A stretch of DNA of 64,000 bases from Allantophomopsis cytisporea (lineage: Eukaryota > Ascomycota > Leotiomycetes > Phacidiales > Phacidiaceae): assembly GCA_024752435.1 (NCBI GenBank), contig CP103029.1, forward strand, positions 1,612,001 to 1,676,000, read 5' to 3'. Both the position numbers and the translations under genes were made by a program. Shown here one piece after another: positions 11,471 to 22,783 of this stretch; position 1 is the first letter of the stretch; each line of letters opens with the position of its first letter. The notes under the pieces are model-generated. The model was not told where the DNA came from. It ran no database searches and saw only the letters and a program-made list of their open reading frames with translations.

Positions 11471-14400
11471 ATGAATCGTTTTCGTTCCAAGAAGAAAGTG
11501 AATGAGGCCGCTGCTGCCAGTACCCCTGACCTCTCCAATCTTGATGACGCGCCACCAATGCCATCACTCAAGAGCAGCAAGACTTTTCGTTTGGGGGGTA
11601 GAAAAAATACAAAGGAGGAGCCCGAGGCAAAAGTCGAACTCGATCTCTCAAATGCTCTTCCCTCGACGGACGATTTCAGAACGAGTTTGTTGATGAGTGG
11701 TCTTTCGGCACGGTTTTCAATGCTCCGAGAAGCAGATGATCCGAATTCGAAGATGGGAAAGGCCAGTGATGACAGCGTCATATTCTCAAGCCGACACTCA
11801 CGTCTGGACTTCAGTTTTCAGCCAAAAGGATTAACAGATATTGCCGAGGTTCAATCAATAAGAAGCACAATTCGAGCACCATTCGGTCACAATGGAAATA
11901 CTGCATCTCGGACTTCTTTGGATGGGTACGGCACAGACGATGATTCAATGCACACTGGAAGTATAATGTCTCGTGCGAAACCTGGGGAAGGAAACAATCT
12001 GTTTGGAGGCCGTCAGAAAGTATACAAAATCCCTACGAAGGCTGCGGTGACGAAGAATCTAGGCGAGACTGGTGGCTCAGGTATGGGAGGTCGCGTACTT
12101 TATGAGGATGATGTTAGCAAGTCAGCATTCCAAAAGCTGCGCGAAAGAGAGAGGCAACAGCGACAAGAGGAACTTGAGGCCCTTGAAGCTCAAGAGCAAT
12201 TGGAGCAATCTCCTAGAGCTGATTCACCGCCACTTTCTGGATATAATCGCAACCGAGAGACTTCCTCTACGACATCCTCCGGCCCCCCAAATGCCAGATC
12301 ATCCACGGCAGCAACATCTGTGACCTCTCAAGGTCGTTCATCCGAGAATGGCTCAAATTTTGCCAATACACCAGCGGTACCTGGTGGAGCTGGCGTGGAA
12401 CGTACCTTGACGAAGGGACGTCGACTATACGAAACAGGCTTGGATCAACACCTCCATGATCAGCAGCATTCTGCTATGAGCCGTATCGATAGCTTGACAA
12501 GACAGCGTACATTTGGTGCCTCCACACCTCCTTTAAGTCTCAGTACCCCAACAAGCATGACGGGAATGCATGAGAAATATGAACGCTTTGCAGGACGCTC
12601 TCAGAACGATCAACCTACCATTCAAGCCATTAGCCCTCCACCAACTGCAGCTGCTCTTGGAGCATTCGATTTTGGAGTGAAACCTTTATCAGCGGAACCA
12701 CAACGAAAGCCATCATTGATTGGAGTTTCACCACCATTAAGCCCCCCAATGAGCGACGCGGATGATCACTCCAGTCTCCAAATACAGCCAAATGACCATG
12801 GCAAGGCAACTGCAATGGGCGCATTCCAAAAGCCTGCTCAACCATATGATGACAAGAAATGGGCTCAAAGACAAATGCAGTTGCAACAAGGACGAGAAAC
12901 GCCCCCACCTCGAAGGAACGCTCCGCCAACAGCATTCATGCCTGCAAGGCTTACCACAAGAACCGATACGAGTTCATCCCAGGATACTGCTTCTGTTCGC
13001 TCGGGATCGGCAGCCTCAGTAAATCGCGAACCGACTTCGCCATTGGCTCGTATGATCGACCAGCCAGTTAAGGAAGAAGTGTCTGAGCCGGAAGCCCCAG
13101 CCGTGAATATGGGCGCTTTCCTCGCATCTCCAGATCCCAGTTCCGTTGGATCTCCAGATCCTGGAAACGATGGAGTTGCTCCACCATGGGGACAGCCTTT
13201 ATCACTAGCACCTTTGGATGCTCCATCTTATGGCTTGCCAGGTCTACCGAACCATGCCAGCAATCTTGCAACCAGACCGCACCCGCCGCCGATCAGTACT
13301 GGTCTTCAAGAGAAGAAGTCCATGTCCGACATGTCTGGGTTCAGCTTCCAGTCACAGGACCGAGCTCCATCTCCAATTACTGCTGGAGGACTATCTCCAA
13401 TCGACTCGCCGACTCTTGGCCCAGTTAGTGGCTTGAGTGGAATGGTTCGACGACATATGCGCAGCGACAGCGAGGCATCGTCTTCATTTGGTGTACCATC
13501 TCCCGAGCTTACCAAAAACTTCTCCATAGATCCTCTGCAATCCATTTCACAATACGCTCCACTGAAGCACTCTGAGAATTCATGGGAAGTAAATGACTGG
13601 GACCAAAATGTTGATCCGAAAACGCCATACGAGGCATCAGTCAAAGAAGCCTCAGAACCAGTTACGCAAACACTCTTGGCCCCCATCTCTGGAAACGTTG
13701 AACAGCTTGTGCAGGCTGAGAAGCCGGCCCAGGCTAGTTGGGAGAAGGAAGTCGAAAGTAAGCACAGCCGTACTGCAAGTACTGACACGCAACAAGAACG
13801 CCAAGATTTTGCGGCAGAGCTTGCAGCTCGTCGAAAGCGGGTACAGGAGAATATGAAAAACATGGCTGCAGTCGAGAGTCGCTCCACTAGTCCAGTCCCA
13901 AACCTCGATTGGTCAAAGGAGACGAGTCGCCTACGAAACAATCCTCTTGCCATCCTCAAAGCGAAAGCCAGTGGAGAATCGTTGGTCAGTAGAGCAAAAG
14001 AGAATTTGAGCAAAGCGACTGGAAATACGCAGATCAATGCTCCTGTAATCCCAAATAAGATTGTACATAGTGACAACAAGTGGCAAAAGGAAGAAGAGGA
14101 AATGTTGAGAGGCATCGTCAAGGGTCCAAAGGTCCCAGTGGCACAGACGACCCCAGCTACCAAATCCTTCCGCGAGCAACGCCGAGATGCTCAACGAGAA
14201 CGTGAACGTCAAGTTGCAGAGAGACATCGTGAGGCTGCTCTGAAATTGGAACGTGGCGACACGCCTACAAGCCCCAGATTTCCTCCACAGCAAGACCCTC
14301 GTCAACAACCAAATGGTCGTGACTCAGTGACCCGACCAAGAGCTCCTAGCCAAGCTTCATCTTCCGAAAGTTCCGGCCATACTTCTCGAACAAGTCCCGA

Positions 14401-15598
14401 GAATAGAGGCCCACCAATTTCACAGGCGCCAGCTTTCAAACCGCGTGACCCTGACCGTGAACGACGACCATCTGTTCAGACACAGGCATTTCCAACATAC
14501 TCAGAGAGCCCAGAGCCGAGACATCCAGGACCACCACCAGCTATGAGTACACAAAGACGACCATCCGCAACACCATATCAATCTCGTGCGCCAAGTCGCA
14601 CTGATACCTACGGCTCCCATGGGACGCCTCAGCAGTCTAGACCCGGATCCCGCACCGCAAGAGATAGATCTGGCTCGAACGAAGTTGCCAGCAGGCCCGG
14701 GAGCCGAACAGCCAGATATCGTGATGAGCCCTCCCATGTTCTATCTGAAGTCAATGGAATCTTGACCACTGGTGCTTATGAGAACATGGCTCCAGCTAGA
14801 ATGCCAGTTAGGATACCAACTGCTCCGAGCTTAGCATCGCAGCCAGAGTCAGAAGCAAGCTCACCAGCAGGAGGACAAAATGGTAGAGCAAGAAGCGCCA
14901 GCAGATCAAAGCCGGGATATTTTGACGTTCAAAAGCTTGCACCACTCCAGACTGACCATATGGAAATTGGTCTATCTCCACGTCCATCTCCAGTCACACC
15001 ATACTCTGCCAATACGACCCCATCTCTATCACTGCCTTCTCCTAATGGTGCTGCAACCACCTCTACTGGCAATGCATTCCAGAGCCAGCGCGATAGCCAG
15101 CGCGAGAAAGCTGCTCGTAAGAAATCTATCAACAAATGGGAAATCTCCGAGCCAACTCTGATGTCCGCTACTTCCCGTATTGATACTGTCAATCTCCCTC
15201 CTGGAGCCTCGCTCAAGAACGGTGCCGAAACTGCACCACCCGTTCCTCCCATTAATCCTCGTCGCCGTCAGACCCGCACTGCCACTATTTTCGGAAGTGT
15301 CTTCCACGGAAAGGGCCCTGGGGACGAGCCAATGCCCCCAACGCCAACCCTGCAGCAGTACCCAGATGAAGATTACAGCACATTCTCCGCTGATGAGGCC
15401 GATTCGAAGCCATCGAAGTCGCGTCAAAAAATCCGCAAAATCTCCAGTGAGGGTGGAAACTTGAGTGGCCGTAATCTTACTTCGCAGCATCCAGCACCAA
15501 ACAAATATATTTCTCGCTCTCCAAGCTCGCCAAGGGGCACAACATTCGGGTCTCGCGAACCTTCTCCATCAGCTCCTGCTGAGGGTGCAATGTTCTAA
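11471..15598 (+). CDS. Large disordered conserved fungal protein, function unknown (1375 aa)
   Basis: A single uninterrupted ORF. The first ATG after the two putative leader introns is used (MNRFRSKKK). The protein is Ser/Pro/Thr/Arg-rich and mostly disordered. A conserved-looking block near residues 37-120 (TFRLGGRKNTKEE, DFRTSLLMSGLSARFSMLRE) has more ordered composition. Short charged coiled-coil stretches occur at about 217-248 (LRERERQQRQEELEALEAQ) and about 900-930 (FREQRRDAQRERERQVAERH). A serine/arginine-rich C-terminal third contains many SP/TP and RxxS sites, compatible with regulation by kinases. No transmembrane segment, signal peptide or catalytic motif is seen. The composition suggests a scaffold or polarity/cytoskeleton-type protein, but that is inference. 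I do not recognise a named family. Confidence 0.8.
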   Translation: MNRFRSKKKVNEAAAASTPDLSNLDDAPPMPSLKSSKTFRLGGRKNTKEEPEAKVELDLSNALPSTDDFRTSLLMSGLSARFSMLREADDPNSKMGKASDDSVIFSSRHSRLDFSFQPKGLTDIAEVQSIRSTIRAPFGHNGNTASRTSLDGYGTDDDSMHTGSIMSRAKPGEGNNLFGGRQKVYKIPTKAAVTKNLGETGGSGMGGRVLYEDDVSKSAFQKLRERERQQRQEELEALEAQEQLEQSPRADSPPLSGYNRNRETSSTTSSGPPNARSSTAATSVTSQGRSSENGSNFANTPAVPGGAGVERTLTKGRRLYETGLDQHLHDQQHSAMSRIDSLTRQRTFGASTPPLSLSTPTSMTGMHEKYERFAGRSQNDQPTIQAISPPPTAAALGAFDFGVKPLSAEPQRKPSLIGVSPPLSPPMSDADDHSSLQIQPNDHGKATAMGAFQKPAQPYDDKKWAQRQMQLQQGRETPPPRRNAPPTAFMPARLTTRTDTSSSQDTASVRSGSAASVNREPTSPLARMIDQPVKEEVSEPEAPAVNMGAFLASPDPSSVGSPDPGNDGVAPPWGQPLSLAPLDAPSYGLPGLPNHASNLATRPHPPPISTGLQEKKSMSDMSGFSFQSQDRAPSPITAGGLSPIDSPTLGPVSGLSGMVRRHMRSDSEASSSFGVPSPELTKNFSIDPLQSISQYAPLKHSENSWEVNDWDQNVDPKTPYEASVKEASEPVTQTLLAPISGNVEQLVQAEKPAQASWEKEVESKHSRTASTDTQQERQDFAAELAARRKRVQENMKNMAAVESRSTSPVPNLDWSKETSRLRNNPLAILKAKASGESLVSRAKENLSKATGNTQINAPVIPNKIVHSDNKWQKEEEEMLRGIVKGPKVPVAQTTPATKSFREQRRDAQRERERQVAERHREAALKLERGDTPTSPRFPPQQDPRQQPNGRDSVTRPRAPSQASSSESSGHTSRTSPENRGPPISQAPAFKPRDPDRERRPSVQTQAFPTYSESPEPRHPGPPPAMSTQRRPSATPYQSRAPSRTDTYGSHGTPQQSRPGSRTARDRSGSNEVASRPGSRTARYRDEPSHVLSEVNGILTTGAYENMAPARMPVRIPTAPSLASQPESEASSPAGGQNGRARSASRSKPGYFDVQKLAPLQTDHMEIGLSPRPSPVTPYSANTTPSLSLPSPNGAATTSTGNAFQSQRDSQREKAARKKSINKWEISEPTLMSATSRIDTVNLPPGASLKNGAETAPPVPPINPRRRQTRTATIFGSVFHGKGPGDEPMPPTPTLQQYPDEDYSTFSADEADSKPSKSRQKIRKISSEGGNLSGRNLTSQHPAPNKYISRSPSSPRGTTFGSREPSPSAPAEGAMF

Positions 15599-16908
15599 GA
15601 ATACCCAAATCGCAGAGAATAATTCTTGCAAATATACCTGCATAGAAAAAGCCCTCACTATCCACCAGAAATATCTTTTCTCTTTTTGCTTATATTTAGA
15701 CACTGCCCTACAACCTTGGGACAGTCTGCAAAGATAAGGCATATTGGCGTTCAATGTCTAATTTGTAGATTTCATGTGCTTACGACTCTCCTTTTTTCTT
15801 TCTTTTTCTTTTCTCAACTTGCTCTACTTTACAAAACCAACTATGCTTGTTTAATGTGTGCGCAGCGGGTACTGTGCTCTATGGAAAAGGAGGAGGAATG
15901 TGTGGATGGATGGATGGATGTGGATCTGGTAGGAGGAAGTGCTGTTCTTGGTTGAACATGCCGGTGTATATTGATGGACTGGAGGGACGATTTGCTTAAA
16001 ACTATACTACACAAGTAGGCACTAAGATACTAAATAGAGTATAGCTCTTAAAAGTTCCTTTTAATTCCTTATTCGTGACTTTGCTTGCAGGTCTTGTTTG
16101 ATGAATCTCACGAGCTGACCGACTTTGTGATGATTGAATACAGTAAATGCATTCGCAATTCACGGATTGGAATGTTTACATTGCTTGATATAGCAAGCTC
16201 CAAATAGCTGTCTTGTAACTCTCAACCACGCCACCATGTCAACGCTTCCCGACGTCAAAGTAAACATGGCATGAAAAGATGTCGTCCGGCCAAACTTTTA
16301 TAAGATGCAGTCGGCGCCATCATACCCGATCCGAAGCATTGGGCCACAGCAACGGGAAGCTTAATTTACAAGTGGATAGTACTTATCGCCTATCGCTTAT
16401 CGTGATTCGCACGATTGACCGACGACGAATGGATAAGCAAGTGAGCAGCCAGGTCCACCATTGAGAAGCCGAAGATGAAGAAATTATTGATACGCAAAGT
16501 ACACAAGCACGCAACTGACTTCCGAGCGCGGCGAAGATAACTGCTACTACTAGTGGATACGAGACGGGGTCAGGTACGGGACCACATATATTAATAAGGA
16601 CGATTCATATGCATGCATACGGTACGTAGAGTACTACTTGTGCTCCTGCTAGCCGAACCCCATACCATCGCTGACGTGCTGCACAGATTTATAATCCATA
16701 TCTTCTACTGCTCTGAATTTCCATCTTCTTTTGCAACCCCTCATTCTATCCTCTCTCAAGTATACTCAATTGCCCGGCGCAATAGCTCGTACCTTGCGCC
16801 AACTCGAGTATATCTCCGAAGCTGTCATTGCCATATCTAGCTACAAACTCGCGATCCTTACCTCACTCCAATTCTGATCTGTATTTATTCTAGCTCTCAT
16901 CCTGCAGC
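15599..16908. other. Intergenic region upstream of the MFS gene
   Basis: This 1.3-kb region contains the 3' flank of the preceding gene, a short GGAT repeat (about 15903-15922) and a CT-rich stretch (16680-16900) directly upstream of the transporter ATG. The CT-rich stretch is the likely promoter/leader. No gene is seen. Confidence 0.45.
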
Positions 16909-18812
16909 ATGGCCGTCACAAATGGTCATCGTGAGCCTGACGAGACTTCGCCGTTGCTCAAGGATGTCACGAAGCCAATTGATGCGTCTGGCGGGGCGAA
17001 GGTCGTGAACGATGAAGAGAGAGCCGCCGAAGATATCGCTGCGGCGCCGCTGCTCGAGGGAATGCCCGAGATCGCGGCGAAAATGCATTGGCTATTGCCG
17101 GCCATTGGAATCGGGGTACGTTTTCCCAGTCTCTGATGCGTAGTTTGGTCGAATTGTGGTTTTCGAGGAAAGGTGGGGGGGGGTGATTTTTTCTTTTGGA
17201 GGAAGTAGGGCTGATGTAAATGTCAATCAGATCTTCTTGAGCGCCGCCGATCAAACCATCATTGTTAGCAGCTACGGAAAGATTGGGAGTGAGCTGGAGG
17301 CGCTGAACCTGACGTCGTGGATAGCTACTGCGTAAGTGAAGTGGCCGCCGACTCGCTGAGTGCAGAGTGGAATATTGAGAAATCGGAGCTGACTTGCGTC
17401 TAGATATTTTCTGACTTTAACATCCTTCCAGCCACTTTACGGAAAGCTCAGCGACATCTTCGGAAGAAAACCATGCCTGCTCTTCGCATACCTGATCTTC
17501 GGCGTTGGATGTCTCTTCTGCGGTCTGGCGCGCAACATTGGCGAACTCATCGCTGCCCGCGCATTCGCTGGAATCGGTGGTGGTGGAATGACTACTGTAG
17601 TATCCATTCTGATGTCTGATATCATTCCATTGCGCAAGCGCGGTACTTGGCAGGGATACATCAATATCATCTATGCGACAGGAGCTGCTTCTGGCGCCCC
17701 TCTTGGTGGAATCTTCGCTGATGCAATCGGATGGAGATGGTAAGTGGGCTCGATCGAAATGCGCAAGTGTTTGCGAGGTGCTGATTTCTCATAGGGCTTT
17801 CTTGGGTCAAGCACCAATGTGCCTTCTCGCCTTCATAGCAGTGTACTTCATCCTCGACTTACCAAAAGTCGAGCACTCACATTGGCGCTCCAAACTAGCA
17901 CGCGTTGATTTTCTCGGCGCATTCACTCTTGTGCTCGCCATCCTCTCACTTCTTCTAGGCCTTGACCATGGCTCGAACGTATCCTGGACGAACACCTTCA
18001 CACTCGTGTGCCTAGGTGTAACGCTTCCTTTCTTCGGCATCTTCATCTACGTCGAGACACGCATAGCCGACAACCCCTTCGCACCGGGACGAATCATCCT
18101 CTCACGCAGTCTACTACCCTGCTACATGTGCAACTTCTTCGCCTTCGGCGGCTACCTATCGAACCTGTTCTATCTGCCACTGTACTTCCAGGCAGTAGAC
18201 GGACTCAGCGCCACGAAAGCCGGTGTGCGCCTCATTCCCGCCATTATTGGCGGTGTAAGCGGCAGCGTGAGCGGTGGCCTGTTCATGCAGAAGACCGGAC
18301 GGTACTACAAGATCACGATCATGGCGTACACGATGCTGTTCCTCGGCCACATCGGCATCCTTTTGTGCACTGGCACCGTCGTCACTTCCACGCTCGGCAT
18401 CTGCATCTCGCTCGTCTTCTGCGGCTTCGGCGGCGGCGTTGGTGTCACTACTACGCTTATTGCGCTCATTGCCAACTCGGCCCCTGAAGATCAGGCCATT
18501 GCTACTGCTTGCTCGTATCTCTTCCGCTCGCTGGGTTCGGTCATTGGACTCTCAATCACGTCGACTGTTGTGCAGCAGAGTCTGCGTACGCAATTGAGGG
18601 ACAGGCTGGAGAGTGGCGATGCAGCAGACCGTATTGTTGAAGGCGTGAGGCAGAGTCTGGATTACTTGAAAGAGTTGGAACCTGCTGTTGCCATTGTTGT
18701 GCGCAAGTGCTATGAGAAGGCATGCCAGGCGGCGTTTGGACTTACGATTGCTATTGTCTTTGGAGCGGCATTTAATGCGTGGTTTATCAGGGAGAAAAAG
18801 TTAAGTCGATAG
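16909..18812 (+). CDS. MFS transporter, DHA2 (14-TM) family, vacuolar amino-acid/multidrug type (Fnx1/Vba-like)
   Basis: Four exons, 16909-17115, 17231-17331, 17404-17739 and 17795-18812, restore one frame and give 553 aa. Introns use GTACGT/GTAAGT donors and CAG/TAG acceptors. The first helix carries the typical FLSAADQTIIVSS stretch, followed by LNLTSWIATAYFLT and the motif-A loop YGKLSDIFGRK. The domain-1 motif C region reads ATGAASGAPLGG, and further helices run to the C-terminus. The family exports or sequesters drugs or basic amino acids by proton antiport. Closest in pattern are fungal Fnx1/Vba proteins of the vacuolar membrane. The N-terminal DETSPLL acidic-dileucine sequence fits vacuolar sorting but could also be incidental. 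The substrate cannot be read from sequence. It stands alone, with no biosynthetic genes adjacent, so a cluster-linked pump is unlikely. Confidence 0.88.
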
Positions 18813-19660
18813 AAGTGGACTGATTGATGTGTAGATATATAGAGGGTTTGATAGATCAAATATACGCGCGGAAATTACAAAATATTGTCCTCTTTCCCAA
18901 TTAGTGGAGTAAGGCTGTAGTTGAAGTGACAGTTGAGTCAAAGGGTGTGTAGTTGTAGAAACAATGAATATGAATTATCTGTACCTGCACACTGCACACG
19001 AGCTAAGAAGCGCCGACAGTTGTGTCAGACTTTTGGATTCAGATTTCTTCGCGTTTGGTCATCTCTTTTCATCTAAGAAAAAGGAAGGGCGTGTCTTGTT
19101 GTTCGGGGCGTACATGATGTGATAGCCTAGATTCGAGTCACAACATAGTATTTATCATGATCGACTACTTGATCTGACACATTCAACATCAATACAATTA
19201 TTAGAGTCACGATGGTGAGGCCTTTTCTATTTTGAAGCCGGGAAACTGATGTTGATAGCAAGTGAACCTTACGCGTATAGTGCGGAGTATTGTTCGTGAT
19301 ATTATTCGATATATGATATATGAGCAAGATACAGAATGGGATGATTGTAGACGAATAACAAAGATGTAGACAGTGCTATCTACCCAGCAGCGAAACAAAC
19401 AGAAGGAGAAGCCATCAATTATAATTAAAACGGACAAAGATATATACATTCAGACAAGTGAGTAGAATTCCCATACCGCCCCCTTTTCCCTCCCCTCCTG
19501 TCGGTGGGCGTTCTTCCACCATTACTCTCATTTCAAAGTATGACTCTCCCTTGCAGCACTTGGCATCACTGACGCAAATTGGATGTTACATCAGCAGAAG
19601 GGAGACAGGATTTCTAATATGTCGTAGTTTGTCTTGCTGGAGATATGTCGCAACATGAGC
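18813..19660. other. Intergenic region 3' of the MFS gene
   Basis: AT-rich sequence with no supported gene. Short ORFs on both strands lack ATG context or domain pattern. Confidence 0.4.
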
Positions 19661-20100
19661 CTAAAGCTCATCATGTCCACTTAGTGAACCGTAGATATCT
19701 ACTGACTTATGATTCTTGCCAAAGCCGCTGCTCTCTAGAATAATGCGGAAACCAAACGGTGCGACTCCCGTGATAGTCCCAACGCCAAAGTATTTGCTCA
19801 TGATTTCATCAGCATGTGTGTGGGCGGGGCCAGGCTTGACCGATTCCTTGAGAGATCTGTTTTCCAGCTGAGATGTCGCGCTTTCCGATAAATCTCCCGC
19901 TCTGAAGGTGCCTGTAATTGATCTTGAAACCTAGCTTGTCGAAGCATCTTGAAAGAAGCATAGCGTTTCTCGGAATCGCAGCAGTTTGAACAGTTCTGAT
20001 GACTTTGTTGATATTTCTCTTCGTGTTGCATATGGTAGAGGAGCGTCTCAGAATGGAAGACTTGTGAAGTGTAGTTGTAGAACTCGACAGTGCAAAGAAT
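19661..20100 (-). pseudogene. Protein-like gene fragment, frames disrupted or unspliced
   Basis: Reading the minus strand, a well-formed C-terminal segment ends at TAG (19663-19661). Pieces are HADEIMSKYFGVGTITGV and FGFRIILESSGFGKNHKS. It is open back to an AATTACAG acceptor-like site near 19910. A second protein-like frame (YHMQHEEKYQQSHQNCSN, Cys-rich) lies just upstream. I could not find a donor that joins the two in frame with a normal intron length. It may be a gene with an intron I mis-place, or a decayed copy. No family is recognised. Confidence 0.3.
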
Positions 20101-21180
20101 GTTTCGCCGGTATACAGGTATACAAATTGCTGGTTACAAAAGTAAGCCGTGTCCAATGCAGCCAAATTGAGAGATCGTAGTAAAATGGAAATTCGAGGTA
20201 CAGATCCCAAGAAATTGATGATCAAGATCGAATAAGTGACACTGAGGATGGCTTAAATATATGTTGAAATTGCAGCATCGAACTCACATTCAGAAGACAT
20301 ATCGAGTACTGATACCTCACTGAGGAGTACATGTTGAATTGGAATATGGTTTATGAACGTAGCGTTTATGTCATGTAATAACATTACATCATGGATCAAC
20401 AATTGATCTCTCAAAGACTAGCTTGTTCCTTTTGATAGAAAATGGAAGAAGCTATCAGCAAAGGATAAAGATTGAAAGCCTTGGAGAAGATGGTCGTGGA
20501 AGAGTACGACTTCATTTTTCGATGTAGAGATTATCAAGTAGGTAGTGTATAAGTGTAGCATGTTAGGGTTCTCGTTATCCAATCAGAACCTCTATTATGC
20601 CCAAGAAGACTTATTCAAACAACGAAAGTCTGCCTTGAGAGGATTTACCAGAACCAGATGATGAGGCTGTTTATAATGAATGGGGAAATCTTAGTATAAT
20701 CCTACTTTAAACAAAGGAAATCCTCCAGCCAAGGCAGCCGGCTTCGACACATTCAAAGGACTTTCAACATAACAGGTAAGATGGCACGATATGTCACTGA
20801 TACAAACCTTCGAGAATGCCAGATAAGCTTAGCTCGCAACGTTAAGTAACCGACAACAAAGATCTGCCTCTTAGGATTTTACGGATAATTGGATGGTTTT
20901 ATGAGCAGCATGGCTGTTTCACTATAAGATCCTAAGGGAGCAAAAATAAAAACATCCCCAGGCCGCAGCACAATTGGACAAGAACTTATATGAGAGACAG
21001 TAGGAGATACTACGGCTTATACTCTTGAAGATCGAACACTTTAGAGCTGTTGGAACTTCCGACCCTACAGAATTATCCGTGAAGCTGTCAACATCAAATT
21101 CATCAAATACGAAGTTTGGCAGATACATCTCCTTTCACTACCTCTACGACTTCTCGACTTCTTTTATCCCCAGTCTCAAC
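20101..21180. other. AT-rich intergenic region
   Basis: No supported gene. A 68-codon minus ORF (20922-21128) starts with ATG but resembles no family and lies head-to-head, 53 bp away, with the ORF at 21181. A pyrimidine-rich stretch at 21128-21180 immediately precedes that ORF. Confidence 0.4.
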
Positions 21181-21609
21181 ATGCGAGAACTCTAGAACTT
21201 CCTTGAATTATATCCGTTCATTCTATTCGGCTTCTTCCTCTGGTGTGTCAACACTGCATCAAAATCCTGCATAGCATGGGCACATACTTCAACAGATGAA
21301 GCAAACTGTCATGCCGCCGCCACCACCGTCAAACTTACATCAGAAGCCTTTCTGTTCAGCTGGAGTACCTGTCGCCTGGTAAAAGTCTACGCACCACCTT
21401 TCCCAATGGGCGCCTGTGTGGGCCTTGCAGGTAGGATTGGAGGCTTAGTGGGCATTGGGTATCCTGCAGTTTTCTATGATGACGCCTTATATATATTGCC
21501 TTCAGTTGGCCACACGTTGAAGGGTGTATGGGAGTCATTGCGCGATGAAGATGAATGCAAACAGGAAGGACTGGAGAATTCAGATAGAATCTCTAACTGC
21601 TTGAGTTGA
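21181..21609 (+). pseudogene. 143-codon ORF interrupted by TAG at codon 5
   Basis: An ATG follows a typical fungal leader (CT-rich, ending CCCCAGTCTCAAC). Codon 5 is TAG (21193-21195), after which the same frame stays open for 137 codons to TGA at 21607-21609. The open part has a hydrophobic start (LYPFILFGFFLWCVNTA), then Ser/Thr/Ala- and Cys-containing segments and GLAGRIGGLVGIGYPAVFYD. It looks like a small secreted or membrane-associated protein. No good splice donor precedes the TAG. CAG-to-TAG by C-to-T change (as in RIP) would explain the break. The family is unrecognised, and translation from a downstream Met remains possible. Confidence 0.4.
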
Positions 21610-22783
21610 AATAGATCTCTAATTTGTACGCCGTTATGAATTTGGCAGCTTCAGCGTAGTGTTTCCAGTCGAGCCACTGCTGAAGACTACGTTAGAATGC
21701 AAAGTAACTTCAATATTCTATGGAGACAAATACTCACAAGCAAACACATTTCTTCCTAGTCATATATGTTCATATATGCATATTATTCATATCTATCACC
21801 ATCTATCAATACCCAAACTCTACCATCCAAATCAACATCTGCATCCAAATCCCACCAACCACCGCCCGCCTCGAATTGACGAACCATAAGGCCGCGCTAC
21901 ATATGTGTGTATGTACATACGAGCAAGTGTAATCGTAACGTGTAGATCCGGGGGACGGGAGACGGAGACGGAGACCGGGACGCGTGGACAAACGAACGCT
22001 CACAACGCCGATCCGTCTCCGATACTCCGCCATCCATCCATTCACTTCCCTATGGTATGCATTTCCTTCACATACGTTGACATTGTTCTCGCGCGCGCCT
22101 ACCTTAGTCAATATCGACAGCCATCCATCCATCCATCCAATCACTTACTCACTGCTCACTGCAGAAAGTCCCGCACCGCGTCATTTCAATCACTAGCAGA
22201 TCACAATTTTCTCAGTCCGGCACAGAACGACTAGACACGTATTATTGAGATAAGAATCGATATGGTTAGGTCTTTCATCCATTCATTCCAACAACGAGAA
22301 CGAAGCAGAATTTTTCATATATTCTAGCTATCCAGCCAATGGTCTGAGAGTATGCCCACGAGCCCACCAACCGCGCCGGTGCCCCGGAAATTAGGATAAG
22401 GGACTTTCCATAATGTTAAGCCTGAGAGAAGAGATAATGAATCAAGTGCGAAGACGAGGAGAGAGAGATCAATTGAATGACACAAGAAAATATATGATAC
22501 GTTGATGTAGATCTCGATATAAAAAGCACAAAGCTATAGTTATCCTTCCCAATTTATCCCTTCGTCCCCCTTTCATTCCAGATATACACAAAAGAGAAAG
22601 AGTATATAAAATAATAATAAAATCACAACGCCAACATTTCCCCCTTCCTTTTCGAATCTCGATACTTGTGGGTTAACAAAGGAAATCGCTAAGCGCAAGC
22701 AGCAAAAATGACAGTCTGAATTGAAGCCCGGTCTTGTCTTTTTCATGATATGTGGGAGCTTCGGTCTACAAAGTTCGTCGGAT
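21610..22783. other. Intergenic region 3' of the bZIP gene
   Basis: Contains a CATC repeat (22122-22138) and GAC/GGAGAC-rich sequence (21950-21985). The last few hundred bases are the likely 3'UTR of the minus-strand bZIP gene. No gene is seen. Confidence 0.4.

Noticed and set aside
13306..14163. 285-codon antisense ORF in the 1375-aa protein gene
   Set aside because: Mirror of a Ser/Pro-rich coding region; long antisense frames are expected there.
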